A stretch of 47,842 nt of DNA from Streptococcus mitis. GTDB lineage: Bacteria; Bacillota; Bacilli; Lactobacillales; Streptococcaceae. Below, in pieces: positions 1 through 7,620 of this stretch. Numbering within the stretch: position 1 is the stretch's first letter; each line of letters opens with the position of its first letter. Location: the NCBI GenBank assembly GCA_001914195.1, contig MKYF01000012.1, forward strand, positions 1-47,842, read 5' to 3'. Below the pieces are notes generated by a model. That model had not been told where the DNA came from. It did no database searches and saw only the letters and a list, made by a program, of their open reading frames with translations. Position numbers and translations under genes: made by a program.

Positions 1-39
1 AGGACTGACATCCATAGTTAACTGATTATCAAGCATCAT
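1..39 (-). CDS. 5' end of a minus-strand gene cut by the window edge, possibly an IS transposase
   Basis: Only the first 13 codons are visible, reading MMLDNQLTMDVSP. A GAGGTGAG ribosome-binding sequence (plus-strand positions 40-47) sits directly before the first ATG. The second ATG (34-36) gives better spacing and may be the true start. An extended -10 (TGTTATACT on the minus strand; TATACT at 54-59) lies just upstream. The short N-terminus reminds me of streptococcal IS1182-type transposases, and the adjacent gene is truncated as if by an insertion. That family call is from memory and weak. Confidence 0.35.
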   Translation of the reverse strand, partial: MMLDNQLTMDVSP

Positions 40-61
40 CTCACCTCATCTCTAGTATAAC

Positions 62-90
62 AAAAAAGCCATCAATTTGATGACTTTTTC
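62..90. terminator. Hairpin flanked by A and T runs
   Basis: AAAAAAGCCATCA pairs with TGATGACTTTTT across a short AT loop. It separates the minus-strand start at the window edge from the truncated surface-protein remnant. It could terminate transcription from either side or be part of a mobile-element end. Confidence 0.5.
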
Positions 91-95
91 AGTAG

Positions 96-965
96 ACTCG
101 AAAAGAAGATTCTGGTATTTTAGGTACATCTGGTGACTTTGCAGCTCCTACAGTAGATAAGCCAGACTTCACAGGCGGAGTGAATGGAAGCGAATCTCTT
201 GTTACAGAAGTTCCAGAGTATACAGGAACACTACCAACAGTAGTAGAAGAAACAGCCCCAACAGTTGAAGAACAGAACTTCGCAGGCGGAGTGAATGTGG
301 TAGCAAGTCCTATGCATGATAACAATAGAGATAGTAAGAATGAAGCAACAATGAAACAAGTTATCACAAGAATTGCTAGTTCGCAACGTATTTTCAAAAA
401 TGAAGCAGGAAGTGTGCAAATTCAAGCTTCAGAAGAAGTATTGGAAAATGTGATAGGTGTTCAAATTCAAGAAGTTCAAGTTAGTGATCTAAGTTCATTA
501 AACTATAAAGCATTTGATATTCAATTAAAGGATACAGCTGTTAGAACTGTTCAGCCTAACGGAAAAGTCCTAGTTACTTTTGCTATGGATCAGTCTGTTG
601 AGAATGTTTATGCTGTAGATCCAGAAGGAAACCTATACACTATTGAATTCGAACAAAAAGATGGAAAGATTATTTTTGAGATTAGCAATTCTAGTATTTA
701 TGCGATGACTTTCCGATTCTCTATCGACAATCCACCATTTAAAAAACCTATAGAAGCTAAAAAGAACGAGGAACTTTCTCTATCCCCTAAACTGTTATCT
801 ACAAATGAGAGATCAGGATTTAATCAATTAGATAAGACAGTAGGTAACGATGAACAAACTATGTTACCAAATACAGGTGAGACTTCTTCATTACTAACAA
901 TCTTATTTGGTTTTGTGGGAACGATCCTTGGAGTAATGATTACTTATAAACGAAAAGACAGTTAA
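96..965 (+). pseudogene. 3' remnant of a sortase-anchored (LPXTG) surface protein
   Basis: The frame is open from just after a stop at 93-95, and no credible start or ribosome-binding site precedes it; a GTG at 180 is the first start-like codon. The C-terminus has a complete sorting signal: LPNTG, a hydrophobic segment, then a YKRKDS tail. Near the N-terminus a unit ending in FTGGVN / FAGGVN occurs twice, 37 codons apart (DNA copies at 173-186 and 284-297). This resembles the linker repeats before the anchor of pneumococcal NanA. Residues of about 60-190 look like a beta-sandwich stalk. I infer that the 5' part was lost by insertion or deletion at the left. It may come from a second sialidase gene, but another surface protein is equally possible. 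Confidence 0.6.
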
Positions 966-1044
966 TTTTTCTTCAGTTGTTCTTTGAACTTTTATGTTTA
1001 TATAAAATAAACCGAGTCTGGGACAAAAGTCTAGCCTTAAATAT

Positions 1045-1100
1045 AAAAAGCGAACAAAACGAGTTATCTGACACTCAGAATTCTGTATTGTTCGCTTTTT
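1045..1100. repeat. Long hairpin in an intergenic repeat, possible bidirectional terminator
   Basis: AAAAAGCGAACAA (1045-1057) pairs perfectly with TTGTTCGCTTTTT (1088-1100). The preceding GAGTCTGGGACAAAAGTC stretch (1015-1032) is of a type I recall from streptococcal intergenic repeats. The T-run on each strand would permit termination both ways, downstream of the LPXTG remnant. Confidence 0.55.
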
Positions 1101-1171
1101 TGTCTAATCTATCGATTTTTAAAATTCATAATAAAGAATTCCTAAAATCAAAATCTTTTTATACCAGACTC

Positions 1172-1282
1172 GCGCATCGAAGATTATGCTCAAAAAATTC
1201 CAAGCGCGATACAGTAAAGGTGTTCAAGCTAATTGTAAAGCGAAAAGAGAAAAATATGAAACAAAAGGCTCAGGGGTTATCG
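1172..1282 (+). mobile_element. Remnant of an IS200-like left end
   Basis: This stretch closely matches the left end and first tnpA codons of the IS200-like element at 4374-4482. Shared blocks include GCGATACA.TAAAGGTGTTC and AATTGTAAAGCGAAA.GAGAAAAATATG. Only the first few transposase codons remain (MKQKAQG against MAQKAHS) before the similarity ends near 1282. Because of this homology, a 115-codon open frame across 977-1324 is not a real gene. The orientation is the same as the downstream copy, so the sialidase gene lies between two direct IS200-like sequences. Confidence 0.65.
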
Positions 1283-1367
1283 TTTACACTCTTTATTGAA
1301 GGAGAAAGTTTAGTCCTAACTTAATGACATTGGAGAATATATTATTTTTCTTTTTGTTATAGAAGTC

Positions 1368-1464
1368 GAAAGTACTTTTAAAGAATATAGAAGTATAAAA
1401 ATATTTCTGAAAATAGAATCTATTGTAGATTAATATAGAAAAATATATTGTTTTATTGTATAAT
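1368..1464 (+). promoter_or_regulatory. Upstream region of the sialidase gene with a NanR-type motif
   Basis: GAAAGTACTTT at 1368-1378 and GAAAATAGAATCTAT at 1409-1423 match, in sequence and spacing, paired motifs before nanE and before the lyase gene. A TATAAT lies at 1459-1464, but I see no good -35 at the right distance. A further 165 bp of AT-rich leader follows before the start codon at 1629. The rest of 1283-1628 shows nothing else I can name. Confidence 0.5.
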
Positions 1465-1628
1465 AAAGAAAAATCTAGATTTTTATGAAATAAAATAATT
1501 ACTTTTAGAGAGTCATAGATTAATCAAGAATAAGCAATCGTATTAGTTGAATTGCTTTCCAGTGCTAACTTTTTAACTAATTCAAAAATTTTAAAAAAAT
1601 CGCTTAGCAAAAGCATCGGAGGAGTTAT

Positions 1629-4082
1629 ATGAATCAGAGTTTTATTAATCGTAAAAACCGATATGGTATTAGAAAATTTACTATCGGAGTTGCTTCTATA
1701 GTTATCGGCTCGGTCTTGTCTGGTATTTCACCAGTATTAGCACAAGAAACCACTACTAATATTGATGCAAATAAGGTTGAAACTACTTTAGAAAGTAGAA
1801 CATCTGTATCAGGACCTATAATAGAAGTAGATTCTAGTAAATTAGCTTCAGCAATTGTTAATGGAGGTGAAATTAAAAAGGAAGGTCTGAAAGAAGAAGT
1901 GCCAATTAATCAAGGGGGAAATTCTAGAAATTTTCCAGTAGAATCAAATGCAGGAAGAGGAGAAAAAACAGAGAATCTTCCAGGAAAAACTAGAAGTGCA
2001 GATGACGTTGTGCTTCCTCCACGTGATTACTTTGCCAGAGATTTGAAGAATGTTAAAACTGTATTTGAAAAAGAAGACCTTGCTACGAATGCTGGAAATG
2101 GGCAAAGAGTTGACTTGGCAGAAGCATTAGATAAGTTGAAACATCTTCAAAATGCGACTATTCATATGGAGTTTAAACCAGATGCCAATGCTCCGCAATT
2201 CTATAATCTTTTCTCTGTATCAAGTGATAAGAAAAGGGACGAATATTTCAGTATGTCTGTTAATAAAGGTACTGCAATGGTCGAAGCACGAGGAGCTGAT
2301 GGAAATCATTTCTACGGAAGTTATTCAGATGCACCGCTTAAAGTAAAACCTGGTCAATGGAATTCGGTTACTTTCACAGTGGAAAGACCAAAAGCAGACC
2401 AACCAAATGGACAAGTTCGTTTATATGTCAATGGAGTTTTATCTAGAACAAATACAAAATCTGGTCGTTTTATTCAAGATATGCCAGATGTTAATCAGGT
2501 TCAGATTGGAACCACTAGAAGAGCAAACCAAACAATGTGGGGATCAAATCTTAGGATTCGTAATCTGACCGTATATGATCGTGCCTTGACGCCTGAAGAA
2601 GTAGGAAAACGCAGTCAATTATTTAAAGTAGCGGATTTAGAAGTGAAATCATCGGAAAGTGCAAAAATTACAGAGAAGAAGGAAGTTTTTGTAAGTGGTG
2701 TAAATGGTGGATTGAATAAGGATGGAATTAATACTTACCGAATTCCAGCACTGCTAAAAACAGATAAAGGCACATTAATTGCCGGAGCGGATGAAAGACG
2801 TTTACAATTCGCAGATTGGGGAGATATTGGTATGGTAGTTCGTCGAAGTCAGGACGGAGGAGAGACGTGGGGAGATAGAATAATAATTTCTAATCTTCGT
2901 GATAATCCAGATGCCAAAGACAAAACTGCTCCGTCGCCATTAAATATTGATATGGTATTAGTTCAAGATCCGGAAACTAAGAGAATCTTTTCGGTTTATG
3001 ATATGTTCCCAGAAGGAAAAGCAGTATTCGGTATGCCTGCTAAACCTGAAAAAGCATACGAGCGTATAGGGGATAAAACTTATCAAATTTTATATAAAAC
3101 AGGCGAAAAAGGATATTATACAATTCGTGAAAATGGTGAAGTTTATAATTCTAAAAATCAAAAAACAGATTATCATGTTGTAGTAAATCCCAAAAAACTA
3201 GGATATAGCGACAAAGGTGATTTGTATAAAGGGAAGGATTTAATTGGTAATGTTTACTTTGCACAAAGTACGAAAAATCCATTTAGAGTAGCCAATACAA
3301 GCTATTTGTGGATGTCTTATAGTGATGATGATGGGCAGACTTGGTCTGCACCGAAAGATATCACACCAGGTATTCGTCAAGATTGGATGAAATTCCTTGG
3401 AACAGGTCCTGGAACGGGTATTGTATTACGCACAGGTGAGTACAAGGGGCGGATATTAGTACCTGCTTATACAACAAATAGTGTTTCACATTTAGGTGGT
3501 TCTCAATCTTCTCGTTTGATTTACTCAGATGATCATGGGGTAACTTGGCATGCTGGAGAAGCCCCAAATGATAATAGACCTGTTGGAAATAGTGTCATCC
3601 ACTCGTCTAATATGAATAATAGTGGCGCTCAAAATACAGAATCAACTGTTCTTCAATTAAATAATGGTGATGTCAAACTCTTCATGCGTGGCTTGACTGG
3701 AGATCTTCAGGTTGCTACTAGTAAAGATGGTGGAGTGACTTGGGAGAAAACAATAAAACGTTATCCAGAAGTAAAAGATGCCTATGTGCAAATGTCAGCT
3801 ATTCATACTATGCATGATGGGAAAGAGTATATTATTCTTAGCAATGCTGCTGGACCAGGACGCGAACGAAAAGATGGTCTAGTTCACTTAGCACGTGTTG
3901 AGAAAAATGGCGAGTTAACTTGGTTGAAGCATAATCTAATTCAAGGTGGGGAATTTGCATATAATTCATTACAAGACTTAGGTAACGGAGAATACGGAAT
4001 TTTATATGAACATAGCGAGAATAGTCAAAATCGCTATACAATTTTTTATAAGAAATTTAATTGGAACTTCTTGAGTAAATAA
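1629..4082 (+). CDS. nanA: Secreted NanA-type exo-alpha-sialidase without wall anchor
   Basis: This 817-residue neuraminidase cleaves terminal sialic acid from host glycans outside the cell. It starts after a strong GGAGGAG site. Residues 1-38 are a signal peptide with a YSIRK-like motif (YGIRKFTIG). A lectin-like domain (CBM40/LamG type) spans about 130-330, followed by a six-blade propeller. YRIP is at 370-373 with the first catalytic arginine at 371. Asp boxes (SxDxGxTW) are at 407, 565, 633 and 698. The NTESTV glutamate region and the YNSLQDLGNGEYG tyrosine region are intact. Pneumococcal TIGR4 NanA continues for about 200 more residues into repeats and an LPETG anchor; here the stop follows FLSK at the end of the catalytic domain. 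The enzyme should therefore be released. An IS30-type remnant begins within about 75 bp, a likely cause of the shortening. Confidence 0.93.
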   Translation: MNQSFINRKNRYGIRKFTIGVASIVIGSVLSGISPVLAQETTTNIDANKVETTLESRTSVSGPIIEVDSSKLASAIVNGGEIKKEGLKEEVPINQGGNSRNFPVESNAGRGEKTENLPGKTRSADDVVLPPRDYFARDLKNVKTVFEKEDLATNAGNGQRVDLAEALDKLKHLQNATIHMEFKPDANAPQFYNLFSVSSDKKRDEYFSMSVNKGTAMVEARGADGNHFYGSYSDAPLKVKPGQWNSVTFTVERPKADQPNGQVRLYVNGVLSRTNTKSGRFIQDMPDVNQVQIGTTRRANQTMWGSNLRIRNLTVYDRALTPEEVGKRSQLFKVADLEVKSSESAKITEKKEVFVSGVNGGLNKDGINTYRIPALLKTDKGTLIAGADERRLQFADWGDIGMVVRRSQDGGETWGDRIIISNLRDNPDAKDKTAPSPLNIDMVLVQDPETKRIFSVYDMFPEGKAVFGMPAKPEKAYERIGDKTYQILYKTGEKGYYTIRENGEVYNSKNQKTDYHVVVNPKKLGYSDKGDLYKGKDLIGNVYFAQSTKNPFRVANTSYLWMSYSDDDGQTWSAPKDITPGIRQDWMKFLGTGPGTGIVLRTGEYKGRILVPAYTTNSVSHLGGSQSSRLIYSDDHGVTWHAGEAPNDNRPVGNSVIHSSNMNNSGAQNTESTVLQLNNGDVKLFMRGLTGDLQVATSKDGGVTWEKTIKRYPEVKDAYVQMSAIHTMHDGKEYIILSNAAGPGRERKDGLVHLARVEKNGELTWLKHNLIQGGEFAYNSLQDLGNGEYGILYEHSENSQNRYTIFYKKFNWNFLSK

Positions 4083-4154
4083 AAGCTAATTATAGACATA
4101 AGAAAACATCTCTGTGTTAGGCTTGTCGTTCAAATACAAACGCTAAATTTCAAG

Positions 4155-4313
4155 TTAGTTAGCAACAAAAAATTCTCTGGGAGACTTGTAGTTCAAGCAT
4201 TTTTTATGATAGTTGTTAATCCAATTTTTGATGAATGCGACTTCTTTAGGAGTCGTTTTCTTAGTTTCTTTGGGTAACCATTTATGAATGAGCTTATTGT
4301 GATTCTTATTATG
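4155..4313 (-). mobile_element. C-terminal remnant of an IS30-family transposase
   Basis: The minus strand reads about 50 codons ending in a stop at 4155-4157. It contains HKWLPKET, TPKEVAFIKNWINNY and LNYKSPRE, the characteristic C-terminus of IS30-type transposases. The frame breaks near 4313, where the IS200-like left end begins, so the newer element probably interrupted or abuts it. Sequence at 4083-4154 is probably the outer end of the same element. It lies immediately behind the shortened sialidase. Confidence 0.7.
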
Positions 4314-4457
4314 TGACTATTGGTCCGTCTCGCTCCGCTAGGTGCGAGACAAAAAAACCACCCGCTATGCGGGTGCGCGTCGAAGGTTATACCAAAAAAC
4401 TCCGAACGCGATACAATAAAGGTGTTCAAGCCAATTGTAAAGCGAAAGGAGAAAAAT

Positions 4458-4973
4458 ATGGCACAAAAGGCTCATAGTTTATCGCACACAAAGTGGCACT
4501 GTAAGTATCACATTGTGTTCACCCCTAAGTATAGACGAAAAGTCATCTATAATCAATGTCGAAGTAGTTTAGGCGAAATATTTCATCGCTTGTGTAGTTT
4601 TAAAGGAGTTGAAATTATCGAGGGTCACTTAATGCCAGACCATGTACATATGTTAGTAAGTATTCCACCAAGGATAAGTGTTTCGAGTTTCATGGGTTAT
4701 TTAAAAGGAAAAAGTGCACTCATGATGTTTGACAAACACGCCAATCTCAAGTACAAGTTTGGGAATCGGCATTTCTGGGCGGAAGGTTATTATGTAAGCA
4801 CAGTAGAGCTTAATGAAGTCGCAATTAAGAAATATATTCAAGATTAAAGAAATTATCCAGTGGATGATTTCTTCACGAGTATGAAAATTTGAGAACGAGT
4901 AAAGCATGATATAGCATTATATAAATTAAGTGTAAAAGAATATGAGGATCCCTTTAGGGATAGTGGTAAGTAA
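4458..4973 (+). pseudogene. tnpA: IS200-type Y1 transposase TnpA, interrupted
   Basis: TnpA is an HUH single-strand transposase. The first 129 codons carry HVH at residues 62-64 and the tyrosine pair YY at 111-112, followed by the conserved helix ending KKYIQ. A stop at 4845-4847 then ends the frame. The missing C-terminus (KHDIALYKLSVKEYEDP, ending RDSGK) resumes in the same frame from 4893 to the stop at 4971-4973. Deleting 4842-4892, exactly 51 bp, would restore an uninterrupted protein of about 154 residues. The inserted stretch contains a near-perfect palindrome. A start farther upstream at 4320 would run through the IS hairpins and is rejected. Confidence 0.8.
4842..4892. repeat. 51-bp palindromic insertion inside tnpA
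   Basis: This segment has no counterpart in the expected TnpA reading frame. It contains AGAAATTATCCA (4848-4859) and TGGATGATTTCT (4861-4872), inverted copies with one mismatch. Its length is a multiple of three, but it brings an in-frame TAA. Confidence 0.55.
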
Positions 4974-5146
4974 GACTAAAGCCTCTTTGAGAGGCAAGTG
5001 ACGAGTCAAGAGCAATAAGGCTTGAACAACGTGAAAGCCAGCGTCTTTAGGCGATGGCTGGTAATTTGGGCTTATAGCCCTGGTTCAAACGGGTGGTCAT
5101 GATTAGTTTTAGTTCATTTGGTTGTATATACGGATATTTATATTAG

Positions 5147-5246
5147 CTGAAACTACTTTCAGAAATGGCTGTTCTATAAAATACTTTTGAAACTGAAATC
5201 TATCCTATTACAAAGTATTGAAAGCGCTTCACAAATAATATATAAT
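5147..5246 (+). promoter_or_regulatory. nanE promoter with NanR-type motif pair and cre
   Basis: The promoter has -35 TTGAAA (5218-5223) and -10 TATAAT (5241-5246) with 17-bp spacing. Upstream are GAAACTACTTT (5149-5159) and GAAACTGAAATCTAT (5189-5203), also found before the lyase and sialidase genes. TGAAAGCGCTTCAC (5219-5232) resembles a CcpA cre and overlaps the -35. The arrangement fits an activator bound upstream plus CcpA repression at the promoter; the protein assignments are inference. Confidence 0.7.
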
Positions 5247-5280
5247 AAACTCATAAGAACAAAGAAAAGGAGGAAAGAGG

Positions 5281-5979
5281 ATGCCACAGATTACTAAAGA
5301 AGCCTTGATTGAACAAATCAAAGATGGAATCATCGTTTCTTGTCAGGCCCTTCCTCACGAACCGCTTTATACAGAAGCGGGAGGAGTCATTCCCTTGCTG
5401 GTCAAAGCGGCTGAGCAAGGTGGAGCAGTCGGTATCCGAGCAAATAGTGTTCGTGATATCAAAGAAATAAAGGAGGTTACAAAACTTCCGATTATCGGGA
5501 TTATCAAACGAGATTATCCGCCACAAGAACCCTTCATCACGGCTACTATGAAAGAAGTTGATGAATTGGCAGAACTGGACATCGAGGTGATTGCTCTAGA
5601 CTGTACTAAACGCGAACGCTACGATGGTTTAGAGATTCAAGAGTTCATTCGTCAGGTTAAGGAAAAATACCCTAACCAGCTCTTGATGGCTGATACAAGT
5701 ACTTTCGAGGAAGGATTGGCAGCTGTTGAAGCGGGAATTGACTTTGTCGGAACAACCTTATCAGGATACACATCTTACAGTCCTAAAGTGGATGGTCCCG
5801 ATTTTGAATTGATCAAAAAACTTTGTGATGCTGGTGTAGATGTCATTGCAGAAGGGAAAATTCATACACCAGAACAAGCCAAACAAATCCTGGGATACGG
5901 AGTGCGAGGTATCGTTGTTGGTGGCGCTATTACTAGACCAAAAGAGATTACAGAACGCTTCGTTGCTGGTCTTAAATAA
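5281..5979 (+). CDS. nanE: N-acetylmannosamine-6-phosphate 2-epimerase
   Basis: NanE converts ManNAc-6-phosphate to GlcNAc-6-phosphate in the cytoplasm, the last dedicated step of sialic-acid breakdown before the GlcNAc route. The 232-residue TIM-barrel protein has the usual family length. It shows the IGIIKRDYP motif, the EVIALDCTKR strand, TSTFEEGLAA and the C-terminal phosphate-binding segment GVRGIVVGGAITRP. It starts behind an AAGGAGG site 14 bp upstream and is first in the transport and catabolic operon. satABC follow after a 112-bp gap. Confidence 0.95.
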   Translation: MPQITKEALIEQIKDGIIVSCQALPHEPLYTEAGGVIPLLVKAAEQGGAVGIRANSVRDIKEIKEVTKLPIIGIIKRDYPPQEPFITATMKEVDELAELDIEVIALDCTKRERYDGLEIQEFIRQVKEKYPNQLLMADTSTFEEGLAAVEAGIDFVGTTLSGYTSYSPKVDGPDFELIKKLCDAGVDVIAEGKIHTPEQAKQILGYGVRGIVVGGAITRPKEITERFVAGLK

Positions 5980-6023
5980 CACAATCTTAAAACAGAGGAG
6001 AGTGGTGGATGCGTAGGATGAAA

Positions 6024-6037
6024 TGAAAACGTATACA
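6024..6037 (+). promoter_or_regulatory. Consensus cre site between nanE and satA
   Basis: TGAAAACGTATACA fits the CcpA cre consensus (TGNAANCGNWNNCA) at every fixed position. It lies 45 bp past nanE and 55 bp before satA. No clear promoter is visible beside it, so it may act as a roadblock to read-through or control a weak internal promoter. Confidence 0.7.
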
Positions 6038-6091
6038 AATGCAAGAACTCATTATCCAATATGGATACGCTTATCAATTAGGAGAATACAA

Positions 6092-7420
6092 ATGAAATTT
6101 AGAAAACTAGCTTGTACAGTACTTGCGGGTGCTGCGATTCTTGGCCTTGCTGCATGTGGTAATTCTGGTGGAAGTAAAGATGCTGGAAAATCTGGTAGCG
6201 ATAGCGGAAAAACAGAAATCACTTGGTGGGCATTCCCAGTCTTCACTCAAGAAAAAACTGGTGACGGTGTTGGAACATATGAAAAATCAATCATCGAAGC
6301 TTTTGAAAAAGCAAATCCAGATGTAAAAGTGAAATTGGAAACCATCGACTTCAAGTCTGGTCCTGAAAAAATCACAACAGCTATCGAAGCAGGGACAGCT
6401 CCAGACGTACTCTTTGACGCACCAGGACGGATCATCCAATATGGTAAAAATGGTAAATTAGCTGAATTGAATGATATTTTCACAGATGAATTTGTCAAAG
6501 ATGTCAACAATGAAAATATCGTACAAGCAAGTAAGGCTGGAGATAAAGCCTACATGTATCCAATCAGTTCAGCTCCATTCTACATGGCTATGAACAAGAA
6601 AATGTTGGAAGAAGCTGGAGTTGCAAACCTTGTAAAAGAAGGTTGGACAACTGATGATTTTGAAAAAGTTTTGAAAGCGCTTAAAGATAAAGGATACACA
6701 CCAGGTTCATTGTTCAGTTCTGGTCAAGGGGGAGACCAAGGAACACGTGCCTTCATCTCAAACCTTTACGGCGGTTCTGTAACAGATAAAGATGTAACAA
6801 AATATACAACTGATGATCCTAAATTCGTCAAAGGTCTTGAAAAAGCAGCTAGCTGGATCAAAGACGGTTTGTTGAACAACGGCTCACAATTTGACGGTGG
6901 AGCAGATATCCAAAACTTTGCTAACGGTCAAACATCTTACACAATCCTTTGGGCACCAGCTCAAAACGGTATCCAAGCTAAACTCTTGGAAGCAAGTAAA
7001 GTAGAAGTGGTAGAAGTGCCATTCCCATCAGATTCAGGCAAACCAGCTCTTGAATACCTTGTAAACGGATTTGCAGTATTCAACAACAAAGACGACAAGA
7101 AAGTTGCAGCATCTAAGAAATTCGTTCAATTCATCGCGGATGACAAAGAATGGGGTCCAAAAGACGTTGTTCGTACAGGTGCCTTCCCAGTTCGTACTTC
7201 ATTTGGCAAACTTTATGAAGACAAACGTATGGAAACAATCAGTGGTTGGACTAAATACTACTCACCATACTACAACACTATCAATGGTTTTGCTGAAATG
7301 AGAACACTTTGGTTCCCAATGTTGCAATCTGTATCAAATGGTGACGAAAAACCAGCGGACGCTTTGAAAGCCTTCACTGAAAAAGCTAACGAAACAATTA
7401 AAAAAGCTACAAAACAATAA
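6092..7420 (+). CDS. satA: Sialic-acid ABC transporter substrate-binding lipoprotein
   Basis: This is a 442-residue extracellular solute-binding protein (carbohydrate family 1) that delivers N-acetylneuraminate to the SatBC permease. The N-terminus is a lipoprotein signal with lipobox LAAC and cysteine at residue 20, followed by a Gly/Ser-rich linker (GNSGGSKDAGKSGSDSG). The mature protein begins TEITWWAFPVF, typical of sugar-binding proteins. The start at 6092 has GGAG upstream; an in-frame ATG at 6023 would precede the signal peptide with unlikely residues and overlap the cre site. A terminator-like hairpin after the gene probably lowers expression of the permease genes relative to this protein. 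Confidence 0.93.
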   Translation: MKFRKLACTVLAGAAILGLAACGNSGGSKDAGKSGSDSGKTEITWWAFPVFTQEKTGDGVGTYEKSIIEAFEKANPDVKVKLETIDFKSGPEKITTAIEAGTAPDVLFDAPGRIIQYGKNGKLAELNDIFTDEFVKDVNNENIVQASKAGDKAYMYPISSAPFYMAMNKKMLEEAGVANLVKEGWTTDDFEKVLKALKDKGYTPGSLFSSGQGGDQGTRAFISNLYGGSVTDKDVTKYTTDDPKFVKGLEKAASWIKDGLLNNGSQFDGGADIQNFANGQTSYTILWAPAQNGIQAKLLEASKVEVVEVPFPSDSGKPALEYLVNGFAVFNNKDDKKVAASKKFVQFIADDKEWGPKDVVRTGAFPVRTSFGKLYEDKRMETISGWTKYYSPYYNTINGFAEMRTLWFPMLQSVSNGDEKPADALKAFTEKANETIKKATKQ

Positions 7421-7438
7421 GCACTAAATCAGATTGAT

Positions 7439-7489
7439 CCCTCCCTTTTCCCTGTGCATAGTCTATGTAAGAAAAGGGAGGATTTTGTT
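7439..7489 (+). terminator. Partial terminator between satA and satB
   Basis: CTCCCTTTTC (7441-7450) pairs with GAAAAGGGAG (7471-7480), followed by GATTTTGTTT. A leaky terminator at this position is common between binding-protein and permease genes and would set their ratio. Confidence 0.75.
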
Positions 7490-7500
7490 TGAAATGTAAG

Positions 7501-7576
7501 GAACTGTCACGAAATTAAAATGAAGTTCTTACATAAGCGAATCTTAAAAAATTTCATTTTGATTTTAAAACAGTTC
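7501..7576. repeat. 76-bp inverted-repeat element before satB
   Basis: Outer arms GAACTG (7501-7506) and CAGTTC (7571-7576) enclose inner arms AAATTAAAATGAA (7512-7524) and TTCATTTTGATTT (7553-7565), which pair with one mismatch. The element is distinct from the satA terminator. It could be a small dispersed repeat of the RUP/MITE kind or a processing structure; I cannot name it. Confidence 0.55.
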
Positions 7577-7620
7577 AAGAAAGTCAAAAAATTATTCTAT
7601 TTGAAAGAGAGGTGCCGACT

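Larger units (their letters stand above)
4317..5105 (+). mobile_element. Decayed IS200/IS605-family element (IS200 type)
   Basis: The left end has two hairpins: GTCTCGC...GCGAGAC (4327-4350) and CACCCGC TAT GCGGGTG (4359-4375). The right flank has the typical structured tail after tnpA (GCCTC TTTGA GAGGC near 4981-4995, CCAGC/GCTGG near 5038-5062, GGGCTTATAGCCC). At about 5090-5099 only CGGGTGGTCATGATT remains: the left arm expected for a terminal hairpin matching the left end is missing. Together with the disrupted transposase this suggests an immobile copy. Boundaries are approximate. Confidence 0.75.

Noticed and set aside
977..1324. 115-codon plus-strand open frame
   Set aside because: It runs through a hairpin repeat and an IS200-like left-end remnant, has no ribosome-binding site, and its composition is that of non-coding repeat DNA.
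4193..4429. 78-codon minus-strand open frame starting in the IS200-like left end
   Set aside because: It is in a different frame from the genuine IS30 transposase tail (4155-4313) and crosses the IS boundary.
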